Shown: piece by piece, positions 51,564 to 62,202 of the stretch | How the letters are laid out: each line of letters begins with the position of its first letter | Numbering within the stretch: position 1 is the stretch's first letter | Source of the DNA: Ustilago trichophora | Lineage: Eukaryota; Basidiomycota; Ustilaginomycetes; Ustilaginales; Ustilaginaceae | Length of the DNA stretch: 64,000 nt | Assembly (NCBI GenBank): GCA_900323505.1 | Contig: OOIN01000003.1 | Span: forward strand, 558,001-622,000 | Reading direction: 5' to 3' | Translations under genes and position numbers: made by a program | Notes under the pieces: model-generated | Databases searched by the model: none | Told to the model about the DNA's origin: nothing | Seen by the model: only the letters and a program-made list of their open reading frames with translations

Positions 51564-53149
51564 AGGAAAAAAGGGCCAGGTGACAGTCGGACCGCGCTCC
51601 GATTTTGAAACAAAGCCAAAGAGGAGTGGAATTCAAATGCGTCCATCTGCCTGTTTGGGTGCCAGTGGATGTGTCGGGCGACCAAATCCCTTCCTGATCG
51701 CCCTTTGAGTCGCCGATTGATGCATCTGCTCGCTGCTTCCTTGACGCCCACAGGCAGGGAGACAGGGAGCCGCCTTTGTTCTTGCAGATCAATCTGTCCC
51801 CTGGAAATTCATGCTCAGCTACAGTCACAACCCTCCTTGTTTGCGGCAACGCCTTCTCCCACGCTCCTAACTGTTTACGCATCCACAGAAGTGGTTCGCA
51901 CGCTGCCACGCTCGTCTTCCGCATTGGCCGTTGTTGTGTGCGGATCAACCTCGCCCGCTATCTCCCCGTCGCTTCAAACGTTGCTTCGCGAAGCTACTTT
52001 ACACGAAGAGTGCCATGCGTTCTGAGACACGCGGGATTAAGAACGCAAACACCACCACATCGCCAGAGGATGTCTCTAGAAGAAATGCTTGACGAGATGT
52101 GTCCGAGAGAGAGTGGTCACTAAGGAGCAGGCTCTTACCCCGTTCGCCTTTGAAGCGTACACGGCCGAAAGAACCACAATCGACTCTTGGATGTCGCAGT
52201 GTATGGCTCTTTCAACGGTTTCTCTGGCCGTATCCAACTCATGCCTGGTACGACCCTTTCACACCAGCCGCTAGCTGGACCGGCTTCTCCAGCATCCAAC
52301 CGTGTCACGTGCAAAGCGACACGAAGCCGAAACTCCTATCTATCATCATCGTGTATTCACACGATCGATCGAGAGAGCAACTCTTGCTGCTGTGGTCAGC
52401 GTGCCGACGATGCCACCCCCAAACACACTAGGCTACTGTAACAAACACAAAAGGACCTCGAGTCGACAAGCGAAGAAGATTGCGACTCCGGCTGCAAGCG
52501 AGCTGTGTACAGATGTCACCACATCGCCTAGCACGCGAAGCTAAACTTAGGCCGCAAAAGAGGCAGAAAGCGGAAGGCGGCCCAAAGCTGTTCCACCGGC
52601 GGAGATTGAAGCGAGTCAAGCGAGTATTGAATACTATTGTTGTAGCGGAATCCGGAACGCAATACAACCGTAACCTATGCAAGTGCTTTGGAGAGACGCA
52701 CCCCGAAAATCGCGCAATACACAATTTAAGCTGTTCCTGCTGCGCTCGCTTCAAAGCACGAGGCTCCTTTCCCGTTTCCGATGCAGCTACCTTCACAGAG
52801 CGCATCTGAGACTGCCACTGACGAAGACGGCTTCAGTGTAAAGCTCCGGGAGACGATCCCCCTTTTGTTGCAGGGACAAGCCACCGTTCGAAGTCGCACA
52901 AAGTCACCATGGCTCAGCCACAGTTTCGTCTTCTACATACAAAGCAGTTTATTCCACGGCCACGTTCTGTTTGTGTGTGTCTTATAATCTCGCACAACGG
53001 TTCGACGTGCCTGAACGACGTTTTGGAGTGCCAAGGCTCAAGGTCTCGGTGAAATCAAGAAGCGGTGCAAAGACCGAAGAGCGACAGAAACAAAGCAAGA
53101 AGAGCATTGCCATCGCAACTGATGGCCTCGTGGGTATCGCCATCAACAA

Positions 53150-53180
53150 CCCTTGACCCTTGCCCCTTGCCCCTTGCCCC
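53150..53180. repeat. CCCTTGC heptamer tandem repeat
   Basis: About four copies of a CCCTTGM-type heptamer in tandem. Confidence 0.85.
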
Positions 53181-53555
53181 TCTGGTGTTTGTGAGAGAGA
53201 GAAAGATGATCCAAGGGTCGATTGATGGCGCGGGGTAAGCTCGGAATGAAGAATGCCGATAAGCTGGCACCGAGAAGAAGATTGAGGGTGCACTTGTTTT
53301 CCATTCCCAAACCGTCGACAAAGGTCACCGGCCTAGATGGATAGATGTCGATTCCAGTGTGAGAATATCTGATCTCTCTCCAACTCTGACAAGGATCCCT
53401 GCCCCGCTCGTCTCCGCTCTGATTGCCTTTGCTATCGCGTGCCACTGCTCCGAAACAAGGGGCCTTGGGAATCTATTGCGGGTAGGGAAGGAGCAATCGA
53501 CAGCCTGGTATCTTCTTCGAGATACGAGAATCACGGATCACATAGTACTGCCCGT

Positions 53556-53573
53556 GTAGAGTTGGTTGCACAG
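53556..53573. repeat. 18-bp direct repeat, copy 2
   Basis: Exact second copy of the 18-mer at 50402-50419, in the same orientation, 3.15 kb away. Confidence 0.8.
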
Positions 53574-54078
53574 CAAGCAGGCAGCCCCTGATAAGCGTCA
53601 ATCGATGCCAACAGTGTGATTGCTGAACGAGACGATCTACAGGGTTTCGTGATGGTCCAAGCTGTCGGGTTCAAGTAGGGGTCGTGAGACTGTCCCAATC
53701 AATCATGTGTGTCGAGTGTCAGGGGCAAGTCTTCCTCGGCCAACCGCAGTCGAATCGAGGAAGACCCAGCCACGCCGCAGCAGACTCGAGTCGTCTCCCT
53801 ACAGTCACAGTCACATTCCTGCCATCGTTCCTGCGTGAGATCGAGAGCCAAGACATATACAGGACTCAAATTCAAAGACGGTGCTTGCAGACGGGCACAA
53901 TTAGACAGAGAAAATCAAGATTTGCGAGAGATTTCAAGAAATCCACCTAGAAAATGTCGCAAAATGTGGGTTAGAGCTGCTGCGTGCTCCTTGCGGGGCG
54001 CGTACACTGTACGCCGTGCAACGGCCAGTGTGGGCGGCTTAGTGACAAGTCTAACTTGCAGCCTCAGTGTCCCACGAT

Positions 54079-54137
54079 TTTGATTTTGATTTTGATTTCT
54101 GATTTTTAATTTTTGATTTTTGATTTTTGATTTTTAG
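54079..54137. repeat. TTTTGA hexamer tandem repeat
   Basis: About nine degenerate copies of TTTTGA/TTTTTGA in tandem. Confidence 0.9.
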
Positions 54138-56095
54138 CTGCCTTCGATACCCACCCTCAATTTTCTCAAATCGGCTCTTCTTTCATTTTGTGGGTTCTGC
54201 CTGCAGCGACAGAATTTGTGCGAGTGGGTTAGCTGGAAGCAGCTTCTACCGATGCAGTTCAATTTCGGCTTTGCTATATTGCAGATGTGCGCCCTCATCT
54301 TACCGGCTTGTTTTGTAAACTCGAGGTAATGAGCTCAATTTCCAAGGATGCAGACAGTGAGTCAGTCGACAGAGACCAATGTGAAGCAAAGGTGTAAGAG
54401 AGGTCAAGCTTCGTAAGGCAAAATCGGCTGGGAACCGCGGAGAGCCTCGCAATGGTCGCAAGAGGCGTTCTGGTACTGTACAGAACAGCGTTCTTGTTTA
54501 ACAGAGTCACAAACAGAGGGACGACTCGAAGCGGCCGAGCGTCCACCGAAAGACAATTTCAGTAAATGGAGCAAAGCCCTCCGAGGAGGACACTAAGAAA
54601 GGGGTTTGACAGGCACCCTCGTTTTTTGACACACAGCCTAACGAGCATGACTGACGGGTGATCGTAACTTAGGTCACCTCTCAACACACGCCAGCAGATC
54701 GGCGTCTGCTCGTGAACAAGGTGTGACAGATTTCTCAGGCACTCCTATCCTATTTTTGGGCTTGTGGGAGAGCATGAAAGAGAGAAAGGGAAAAAAGAGG
54801 CGCACGAATCCGCCTTCTCGGAGATCGCCAGAGAGCCCTAAGCGAAGAGCAGCGGTCGATCTTCTTGAATCGCCATGCTCCCCTATCAAATCGATCGCGA
54901 GCTGGTCTTTTTTTTTCCTTCTTTTTTGGTGAGCAAAGGTGAAAATTCGGTCGAACCTTGAAATGTGAAATGTGAAAAATAGACAAGGCGATCTGGAGCC
55001 TTGACACATTCAGGTGAAAGATTTTGACCAGCGAATCTCGTTTTTCAATTCTGCAGACTCGCCAGCCAGCCAGCGCAGTATCGAAGGTGGATTTTTTTTT
55101 CTTCGCGTTTTTCTATCAAAATTGTGATATCCGAGAAATTCTCAAAGTGAGACCAACTCGATTGAGGCCCAATTGCCAAGTGTGCCCTCGTTTTTGGCAG
55201 TGATGCCCTCGTGGCTGTTTGTGTGCAGAGTTGGTGCGACCCCCGTTTTGATACGTGTGAGCCAAGTGTTGAATTGGAAGAACTTCGAAACATGCTCTCA
55301 AGGTGCCCTTTCTCTGCTGCCCTCAGTGCGAGCTGCATCTCGTGCCGCTGCCGCATCTGCCGCTTTGGCGAAGAAAAGGTGTGTGTCTTTCTTTGCTGCG
55401 GGTTAGGTTCCGGGCGTGGGCTCATCGTCCATTGCTCCCGCCTGGGACAGCTCATGCCTGTCGGAAACGGCGAGCTTGCCTCAAACCGGTCCGTCGGTCG
55501 TCGACTTTGGTGCCATCGACCAAAATTTCGGGGTGCAACCTTCTAACTTCTCTGCTCGTCATCCCCGCAGCTAGCTCGTCGACACCAAATGTAGCAAGCC
55601 GCCGTCGCCGCCGACCATCGATGCCGTTTCAACCCCCTCATTCTCGTGTCCTTTCCAGGGTTCATCTCGCTGAAAAACTTTTCGTTGATGTGCCAATTCA
55701 GCCTCCTCCCCTGTGCCAATCCCCCTGATCGTCGCCATAACCACAAGACGTGTCCGTCAGACAACCGGTCAGACCCCTGTCTGCAATGGCTTCCGACTGA
55801 GCAGGTTCCGTCCCACCCACCTCTGCTTGGACGCCACCTTCGGCCAAATCAGCAGTGTCACGGGCATTTCTTGGATCAGCGTGTTCCATCGAGCGAACAC
55901 TGTCGATCCGCCTCGTCTGGACCCCTTTGTTCGCCGCAATGCAGCTCTGCCCACCGCTGGACGACACCAAGTCGCCCTCAGTGCCGCCTCTCGCTGCCTC
56001 GGCAAATGCTAGGAACACTGTACATCCTGCCTGCCTGAATGGCAGAGAGCTACAGCATAAACCGCTGCATTCCATGCTAGCTCCTTGAGGATCCA

Positions 56096-56101
56096 TATAA
56101 A
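56096..56101 (+). promoter_or_regulatory. TATA box of the secreted beta-barrel protein gene
   Basis: TATAAA in the context CCATATAAACC lies 100 nt before the ATG at 56201, a spacing that would put the transcription start about 70 nt before the ATG. A C/T-rich leader ending in CTCTTCACC precedes the ATG. Confidence 0.6.
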
Positions 56102-56200
56102 CCGACACCATCAGACCCTACCATCGACCTTTTTTTTCCATCAACCCACTCATCCCATCTTCTCCTCCTTCCTTGGACCCTTTCCACACAACTCTTCACC

Positions 56201-57201
56201 ATGATCGCTTCCAACGTTCTCGCTATCGCCCTCGCCGCCGCTGGCGCTGTCGCCGCTCCCCTCGCTAAGCGATCGAGCGGTCAGGCTACCTACTACGCCG
56301 CTGGTCTTGGTAAGTATCCGCTACAAGCTATGCTCGTGCATTGTCTGCTTCCGCATCGAACATTCGCTGACCTCGCTCCCGCTTCCTCACATTTTGCTGC
56401 TTTCTCCCAATAGGTGCCTGTGGTTGGACCAACTCTGGCTCTGACTTCATCGTCGCCATGAACGCTCCCGAGTGGAACGGTGGCTCGCACTGTGGTCAGA
56501 CCATCACCATCACCAACAACCAGAACGGCAACACCCAGCAGGCTCAGGTTGTCGACCTCTGCCCCGGTTGCTCGTACGGCTCGCTCGACATGTCGACCAG
56601 CCTCTTCTCTGCCCTTAACAACGGCAACATGGACGCTGGTGTCTTCCCCATCTCGTGGTCCTTCGGCTCCGGTGCCGCTGCCAACAACAACAACCAGCAG
56701 CAGCACCAGCAGCAGCAGCAGCAGGCTGCCACCTCGTCGGCTTACACCCCCGAGGCCACCTACACCAAGTCGAGCACCCCCTCGTCCACCCCCACTCCCT
56801 CGTCCGTCTCGTGGAGCCAGCCCGCCCCCACCTCGACCCAGTCGTACGCTCCCCAGCCCTCGTCGACCTCCAACTCCAAGAGGGTTGTCTCCACCCCCGA
56901 GTGGTGGGCTGACGTCAACAACGCCTGTGGTGTTGCCCTTGACCCCGCTTCGCTCCCCATCGCCATCTCTGCCTCTTCGCTCCTCCCTGCCGACAAGCTC
57001 GCCAGCGCTTGTGGCAAGTGGATCCAGATCAAGAACAACCAGAACGGCAAGGAGCTCTCCGTCCAGGTCGTCAACTTCTGGAACGGTGCCGAGGGTGACG
57101 TCGCCCTCGGTGAGGCTTACAAGCGCCTTGCTAACAACTACCAGAACCCCGAGACCATCGAGTCCGTCACCTGGGGCTTCATCGACGGCCAGGGCATGTA
57201 A
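56201..57201 (+). CDS. Secreted protein with two double-psi beta-barrel (expansin/barwin-like) domains, two exons
   Basis: Exon 1 is 56201-56309 and exon 2 is 56414-57201 (donor GTAAGT, acceptor AATAG), giving 298 residues. Residues 1-19 form a signal peptide (MIASNVLAIALAAAGAVAA) followed by a Kex2-type KR at 23-24. Domain 1 (about 29-120) has the double-psi beta-barrel features: ATYYAAGLGACGW, a second CG at 63-64, QVVDLCPGC with D84, C86 and C89, and ISWSF at the end. A Q-rich, then Ser/Pro/Thr-rich linker (about 121-197) follows. Domain 2 (about 199-291) repeats the same landmarks (ACG at 207-209, ACGKW at 235-239, NNQNGK, VQVVN, VTWGF) but lacks the aspartate and cysteine pair. Fungal relatives are secreted, wall- or apoplast-associated proteins; no enzymatic activity can be claimed from sequence. 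Codon use suggests high expression. Confidence 0.92.
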
Positions 57202-58355
57202 AGCTTCCCTCGAAGATCTACAACTTGCTTCGTCTCTCTTTCCCTCTCGTCTCTCCTAGATTATAGACGCATAGTCGCAGGCACGTTTGGATAGCATTCG
57301 CGCTCTCCTATGCTGCTCCCCTCCCTTTAGATTCTTTTTCTCTTGTCTCACGCATTATGGGCTTTTAGTACTTGTATCCTATACTCCTCTCACATACGCT
57401 CGCCGATGTTTTCTCCCTCCTTCGCGGGCCCGTATTTTCGGGGCACCCAGGACAAAGGGGGACCATTCGTGTATACGGGCGCTTCACATAGATTTTCTCT
57501 GTTTCTTTCGTTCCTTCTCGTGTCACCGAGTTGTTAATCGAAAAAATTGGCGTACAGCCATTCCAGTTCCATCTTTCTTCGTGTGATATGATTTGGATGT
57601 CCCATATGAGCATAGCAATTGGTTACCAGGAAGCTTCCGCCAAGGTGATTTGATGAAGACGGCACGTTGCGGGGAAGAGAGAGGATGACGGCGAGCTTCT
57701 GGCTTCATTCGCTGTTCAATAGCGCGAGAGGAAAGAGACGCGATCAAAGGAATTCAAATCGGGCAGTACGCACCGATTTCAAACAAGGGCTGACCGAAAC
57801 GAGGCATCTGATTGGCCTCCTGGAAACGAGTCAGAGCGCGCGAAATGCGCTCTTCAACCAGTAGACCTTTCTTCTTCAAATCAGAGACTGGACTGCTGCC
57901 ATGCATTTTTACACCTCCATCCGGCTTAATAATGGTGCTTGAAGCGCGCGGTTGCGAGTAAAATGGATTTGGCGGTTTTCCTTTGAAAACGCTCGCTTCC
58001 GGAAGGGAAGAATGCCCGGTACCCTAGTCCAACTCACACGGACACATACAGACTCACACTCACCCCGCACTACTGTGAGCATTGAAAGCGACACCAAGGC
58101 AAAAGTCTCAATTCTCCGCCATCACCTGCTACGTCACGCTCGCATTAGGCTCCGGTCCATTCGGTTCACGCCAAACCGTTTGCCTCTTCACCACCAACTA
58201 CCCCAAACCACCCCAAACCATAGGCCAAGAATCATCCCTGTGCATCAAGAATCAGGCCGCTCGAGTCGGTTCTCTTCATCTCCACCCTCACACTCTCCAT
58301 CTCCAGCCAGCAATCACCGTAGCAAAGCTTGCCAGAGCAAGCATTACAGCACACC
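57202..58355. promoter_or_regulatory. Intergenic: 3' UTR of the beta-barrel gene and promoter of ETF-QO
   Basis: 1.15 kb with no recognisable gene. The left part is a T/C-rich 3' region and the right part (about 58010-58355) a C-rich, A-containing leader of the ETF-QO gene. Confidence 0.55.
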
Positions 58356-60311
58356 ATGTTTGCTGCTCGCGCTACACCGGCTCGTCTGGCGACTGCATTC
58401 CGTGGTCAGGCAGGTCGATCACTCCGCGCCACTTCAGTAGTCTCTGGATCCTCGGCCTCCCTCTCCACCTTGGCATCTCGCAGCTGCTTCTCTAACCGAG
58501 CCGGCGCTGCTGCTTCCTCTTCTTTCGGACGCGCATTCTCCACCACACCGGCTGCTCGCCGAGCCACTCCGATCGAGGAAGGCGACGGCGAGCCGTTCGA
58601 CCTGAACACCGTAGAGCGTGTCTCGGACGAAGTCGACGTCATCATCGTCGGTGGCGGTCCCGCTGGTCTCAGTGCAGCCATCAAGATCAAGCAGCTCGCA
58701 GAGCAGCGAGGCGAGGAGATTCGCGTTGTCGTACTCGAGAAGGGTCCCGAAGTCGGAAACCACATTCTCTCGGGTGCCGTGATCCAGACCAATGCCCTCG
58801 ATGAGCTTCTTCCCGACTGGAAGGAGCTCGGCGCTCCCCTCAATCAGCCCGCTCTCGAAGACCAGATGCGCTTCCTCACACCTACCGGATCCTTCCCCAT
58901 GCCGCATCCGCCACAGATGTCCAACAAGGGCAACTACATTGTCTCGCTCTCCCGTGTCGTCTCGTGGCTCGGTGAGCAGGCCGAGGCTGCTGGAGTCGAA
59001 ATCTACCCTGGCTTCGCCGCTGCCCAGCCGTTGTGGCAGATGGACGATAGTGGCAAGCCCATTGGAATCAAGGGTGTCATCACCAACGAAATCGGTCTCG
59101 ACAAGTCGCGCAAGCCCAAGGACTCGTTCGAGCCCGGTATGGAGTTCCACGCTCCCATCACCCTTTTTGCTGAGGGTGCTCACGGCTCCATGACCCAGAA
59201 GATGATCAAGCAGCTCGGCCTACGTGATGCCGTCGGTGCTGATGCACAGACCTACGGTCTCGGCGTCAAGGAGGTGTGGCGTGTCAAGCCCGAGAAGCAC
59301 CAGGCTGGTCTCGTCACGCACACCATGGGCTGGCCCCTCGACACCAGCACCTACGGTGGAAGCTGGATGTACCACATGGAAGACAATATGGTTTCGATCG
59401 GACTGGTCGTCGGTCTCGACTATGGGAACCCCTACCTGAGCCCCTTCCGCGAGTTCCAGCGCATGAAGCACCACCCCTTGTTCAAGGACATCCTCGAGGG
59501 TGGTGAGTGCCTCGCCTACGGTGCCAGGACGCTCAACGAAGGTGGCTACCAGTCGATCCCCAAGCTGCACTTCCCTGGTGGTGCGCTTGTTGGATGTGCT
59601 GCCGGTTTCCTCAACGTTCCCAAGATCAAGGGTACTCACAACGCCATGAAGTCCGGCATGGTAGCCGCCGAGGCCGTCGTCGATGCCCTCGCCAAGCGAG
59701 CCGAGTCTGGCTCCGAGGAGACCATTGATCTTGCCGACTACAAGACAAGACTGGACGACACGTACGTCATGAAGGAGCTCTACGAGGTACGCAACCTGCG
59801 ACCCTCGTTCCACGGTCCCCTTGGCTTCTGGGGCGGTCTGGCCTACTCCGGTCTCGACTCGATGATCCTCAAGGGTCGTGTTCCTTGGACATTCCACCAT
59901 CCCGGTGAGGACTACGCGCAGACCAAGCCTGCGTCGCAGTGCGAGCCCATCGAGTACCCCAAGCCGGATGGCAAGCTTTCGTTTGACATCTTGACCTCGG
60001 TCTCGAGGACGGGAACCAACCATGCAGAGGACCAGCCTGTCCACCTCGTCGTCAAGGACGGCGACTACAAGGGTCACGTCGAGAGGAACGTGGGCACCTT
60101 TGAGGGCCCACTTGGCCGATGCTGCCCGGCTGGTGTGTACGAGTACGTCGAGGCGGATACCCCCGAGCAGGAGGATGCATTGGGCAAGAAGCTCGTCATC
60201 AACAGCCAAAACTGCATTCACTGCTACACGTGCTCCATCAAGACTCCGGACCAGAGCATCCGATGGGACGTCCCCGAAGGCGGTGGAGGACCCAAGTACT
60301 CGATGACCTAA
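58356..60311 (+). CDS. ETFDH: Electron transfer flavoprotein-ubiquinone oxidoreductase (ETF-QO), mitochondrial
   Basis: I start at the ATG at 58356 (MFAARATPARLATAFRGQ), giving 651 residues; the open frame reaches 58329 only by a TTG. Residues 1 to about 65 are rich in Arg, Ser and Ala, a mitochondrial presequence. The FAD-binding VGGGPAG lies at 98-104, followed by family segments such as HILSGAVIQTNALDELLP, WMYHMEDNMVSIGLVVGLDY and FLNVPKIKGTHNAMKSGMVA. The C-terminus has the 4Fe-4S cysteines: CPAGVYEY (C590) and NCIHCYTC (C620, C623, C626). The enzyme passes electrons from ETF, reduced by fatty acid and amino acid dehydrogenases, to ubiquinone at the matrix face of the inner membrane. The spacing between the first and second cluster cysteines is about five residues longer than in the human enzyme. 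Confidence 0.96.
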   Translation: MFAARATPARLATAFRGQAGRSLRATSVVSGSSASLSTLASRSCFSNRAGAAASSSFGRAFSTTPAARRATPIEEGDGEPFDLNTVERVSDEVDVIIVGGGPAGLSAAIKIKQLAEQRGEEIRVVVLEKGPEVGNHILSGAVIQTNALDELLPDWKELGAPLNQPALEDQMRFLTPTGSFPMPHPPQMSNKGNYIVSLSRVVSWLGEQAEAAGVEIYPGFAAAQPLWQMDDSGKPIGIKGVITNEIGLDKSRKPKDSFEPGMEFHAPITLFAEGAHGSMTQKMIKQLGLRDAVGADAQTYGLGVKEVWRVKPEKHQAGLVTHTMGWPLDTSTYGGSWMYHMEDNMVSIGLVVGLDYGNPYLSPFREFQRMKHHPLFKDILEGGECLAYGARTLNEGGYQSIPKLHFPGGALVGCAAGFLNVPKIKGTHNAMKSGMVAAEAVVDALAKRAESGSEETIDLADYKTRLDDTYVMKELYEVRNLRPSFHGPLGFWGGLAYSGLDSMILKGRVPWTFHHPGEDYAQTKPASQCEPIEYPKPDGKLSFDILTSVSRTGTNHAEDQPVHLVVKDGDYKGHVERNVGTFEGPLGRCCPAGVYEYVEADTPEQEDALGKKLVINSQNCIHCYTCSIKTPDQSIRWDVPEGGGGPKYSMT

Positions 60312-60498
60312 ACACCGAGGGCTCAACCAACGCTCTTGTCTTCACTTTCGCATATCACCACGCATTGAACTAATAAAGACGCTTGAAGCATTGCTCTATT
60401 GAGATTGACTAAAAGTACAGATAAAATGAGGTATGAACATGTTATGACGCTGCTGCGATCGATCGACGACGGTTCGGTGCCGAATAGACGGAAAGCGA
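60312..60498. other. Short convergent 3' region (ETF-QO / Bmt2)
   Basis: 187 nt between the two stop codons, in which both transcripts must end. Overlapping 3' UTRs are likely. Confidence 0.6.
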
Positions 60499-61656
60499 TT
60501 ACTCGGGCTTGGGATCGACGACGATGGCAAAGTTGTTCCTGTCGTTGCCGGGGTTGAGTTCACGCTTCTTGAACACGGTGCCATCCCAGTCGTGAGCCGC
60601 ATTTGGGGCCTCGGAGGCCTCTGCAGCCTGCTTTCGCTCTGCTAGAGGTTTGCGTTGCAGCAACCACCTGGAGAGCTTTGCCGAGTCGGACTGCTTCAAG
60701 ACGTTGAACCCAAGCGAGCTGAGGATAGCTCGCAGATGCGACTGGTTCATGTACCTCGAGTTGGTCAAGCAGCTCAAGGGCAAGACGAGGAAGCAGAATC
60801 CTGGCACGTCATCGTTCTCGGGTAGATACTTGTGGACGTGGCGAAGCATCTCGCCCCTCTTTCGTACATCTCCGACAAAGTTGATGACGAGACTCAAGGC
60901 GACCATGTTGAACTGTTCTTCGGGTTTGGTGGGGAGTGGATAGTCGAAGAAGCTATATTTCTGGACATTGTCGCCTTGTGGGTGCAAGTCGATGTAGGTA
61001 GCGTCTACCCAGCGGTACTTGGAGTATGCGGTGCCGGTAATGGCTCCCACATCGAGAACGCGGAATTTGGGCAAGTTGCGGTCGTGCTCGTAGACGTCCT
61101 TGAGAGCTTCCATGCACCACTTGCTGGTGGGTGTCTGGCCCGACTTGGCAGAACCGGTCAGAGACCAAGCTTGGTATTGGGCAAGACCACCGAGCGAGTC
61201 GAGGCCGGCTTGGATCTCGTCCTTTTCCTCGGCCGTCTTGGCCTGCTCGAGCTGCTTGAGAAGGGTGTGGAACTTTGCAATCTTCTCGGCGTGCTCAGCA
61301 GGAGGGACGGGTGCCGTGTTGGTTCCAGAGTCGTCTTGGGCGTGGGCACCGTTAGACGATTTGGCAGCAGCAGTGGCAGTGGCCTTGACCTTGCGTGCTT
61401 CTTTAGCAGCGGCCTGCTTGACAGCGACTCCGCCCTTCTTGTGCTTGACACCTCCGCGCTTGCCTCTGGGTCGGATGAGCTTGCCCTTTTTGGCAGGAGC
61501 GTCGGTGCCAGCGGCAGCGTCGTTGGAAGCTTCGACATTAGCACCCTCAGCGGCAGGAGCAGCCTCAGCAGCAGCGGCGGTGGCGGTTGCGGCAGCAGCA
61601 GCAGCAGCGACCTGTTGCGCCTTGACTCCTGACTTGCTCTTCTTTGTTCGTGACAT
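60499..61656 (-). CDS. BMT2: 25S rRNA adenine-N1 methyltransferase Bmt2
   Basis: 385 residues from the ATG at 61656. The N-terminal ~120 residues are Ala-rich with a basic patch (RPRGKRGGVKHKKGG), plausible as a nucleolar targeting region. The family core follows: GLDSLGGLAQYQAWSLTGS, TSKWCMEALKDV, a SAM-binding RVLDVGAITGTAYSKYRW (about 197-214), ATYIDLHP, and FCFLVLPLSCLTNSRYMNQS. These match Bmt2, which makes m1A in helix 65 of yeast 25S rRNA (A2142 in yeast numbering). The protein should act in the nucleolus during large-subunit assembly. Its divergent promoter is shared with TOM20. A 266-codon frame on the opposite strand is a shadow. Confidence 0.92.
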   Translation of the reverse strand: MSRTKKSKSGVKAQQVAAAAAAATATAAAAEAAPAAEGANVEASNDAAAGTDAPAKKGKLIRPRGKRGGVKHKKGGVAVKQAAAKEARKVKATATAAAKSSNGAHAQDDSGTNTAPVPPAEHAEKIAKFHTLLKQLEQAKTAEEKDEIQAGLDSLGGLAQYQAWSLTGSAKSGQTPTSKWCMEALKDVYEHDRNLPKFRVLDVGAITGTAYSKYRWVDATYIDLHPQGDNVQKYSFFDYPLPTKPEEQFNMVALSLVINFVGDVRKRGEMLRHVHKYLPENDDVPGFCFLVLPLSCLTNSRYMNQSHLRAILSSLGFNVLKQSDSAKLSRWLLQRKPLAERKQAAEASEAPNAAHDWDGTVFKKRELNPGNDRNNFAIVVDPKPE

Positions 61657-61899
61657 GTCGTATATCGATGTATTGTGTTGTTGAAGGAGAAAGAGAGGCG
61701 GGCTTCATGAACTGGTGGCACTTGACATGAAAGCTTAAGCCAATTTCCTCGACAGGGTCCACCTCGCTGCTTGACTTTGGCAGCACAGCAGACGGCTTTG
61801 CCCGCACGTAAAATTTCAAAATTTTGGAAGAAAATTGTGTGAGAGAGAGAGGTTGTGTAGGGACAGACTGCTGCTGCTGCATCGGCGAGAACGCTCCAC

Positions 61900-61941
61900 A
61901 TCTCTCTCTCTCTCTCTCTCTGTGTGTCTCTCTCGCTCTCT
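61900..61941. repeat. CT/GT dinucleotide tract
   Basis: About ten CT units followed by TGTGTG and further CTCT sequence, in the shared Bmt2/Tom20 promoter. Confidence 0.9.
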
Positions 61942-62098
61942 GCTAACCCTGTGCCACAAATCACCAAAAAAAGCCACAGGAGCAAGCGATCTTTTCGCGA
62001 GGTGCACAAGGAGAGGAAATGGAGCCGGATCGCAAGGCGCTGCGCAGATGAACGCATCATCCAGTCCTGTTCCGCAGTGGAGACATCTTGTATTCCCT

Positions 62099-62100
<2 letters not shown>

Positions 62101-62129
<29 letters not shown>

Positions 62130-62130
62130 C
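62101..62130. repeat. CAT trinucleotide repeat
   Basis: About nine to ten CAT units in the probable leader of Tom20, about 75 nt before its ATG. Confidence 0.9.
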
Positions 62131-62202
62131 CATCCTTTACGCATTCGACAACTGATCTTCGATCTCTACACCTTTGTCCTAATACGCCCAAGGTATTGCA
62201 AG

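Larger units (their letters stand above)
49284..56200. other. Gene-poor 6.9 kb segment
   Basis: No frame in this stretch has recognisable protein content, and the longest ATG frames are about 100-190 codons with irregular composition. It holds an 18-bp direct repeat (50402-50419 and 53556-53573), a 40-nt A tract (51522-51561), a CCCTTGC tandem (about 53150-53180), a TTTTGA tandem (about 54079-54137), and TACTGTA/TACAGTA near 51296, 51372 and 54474. The right end carries the promoter of the secreted beta-barrel gene. The stretch may be decayed repeat DNA or may contain non-coding transcripts. Confidence 0.5.
61657..62202. promoter_or_regulatory. Divergent promoter region (Bmt2 / Tom20)
   Basis: 546 nt between two start codons. 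It contains a CT tract at about 61900-61941 and a CAT repeat at 62101-62130. The open frame that extends Tom20 upstream into this region passes through these repeats and is not supported. Confidence 0.6.

Noticed and set aside
59220..60326. 368-codon minus-strand open frame opposite ETF-QO
   Set aside because: It is a shadow; the plus strand carries the FAD and Fe-S motifs.
61924..62202. 93-codon upstream extension of Tom20
   Set aside because: It runs through a CT tract and a CAT repeat and would bury the N-terminal membrane anchor; Tom20 starts at 62203.
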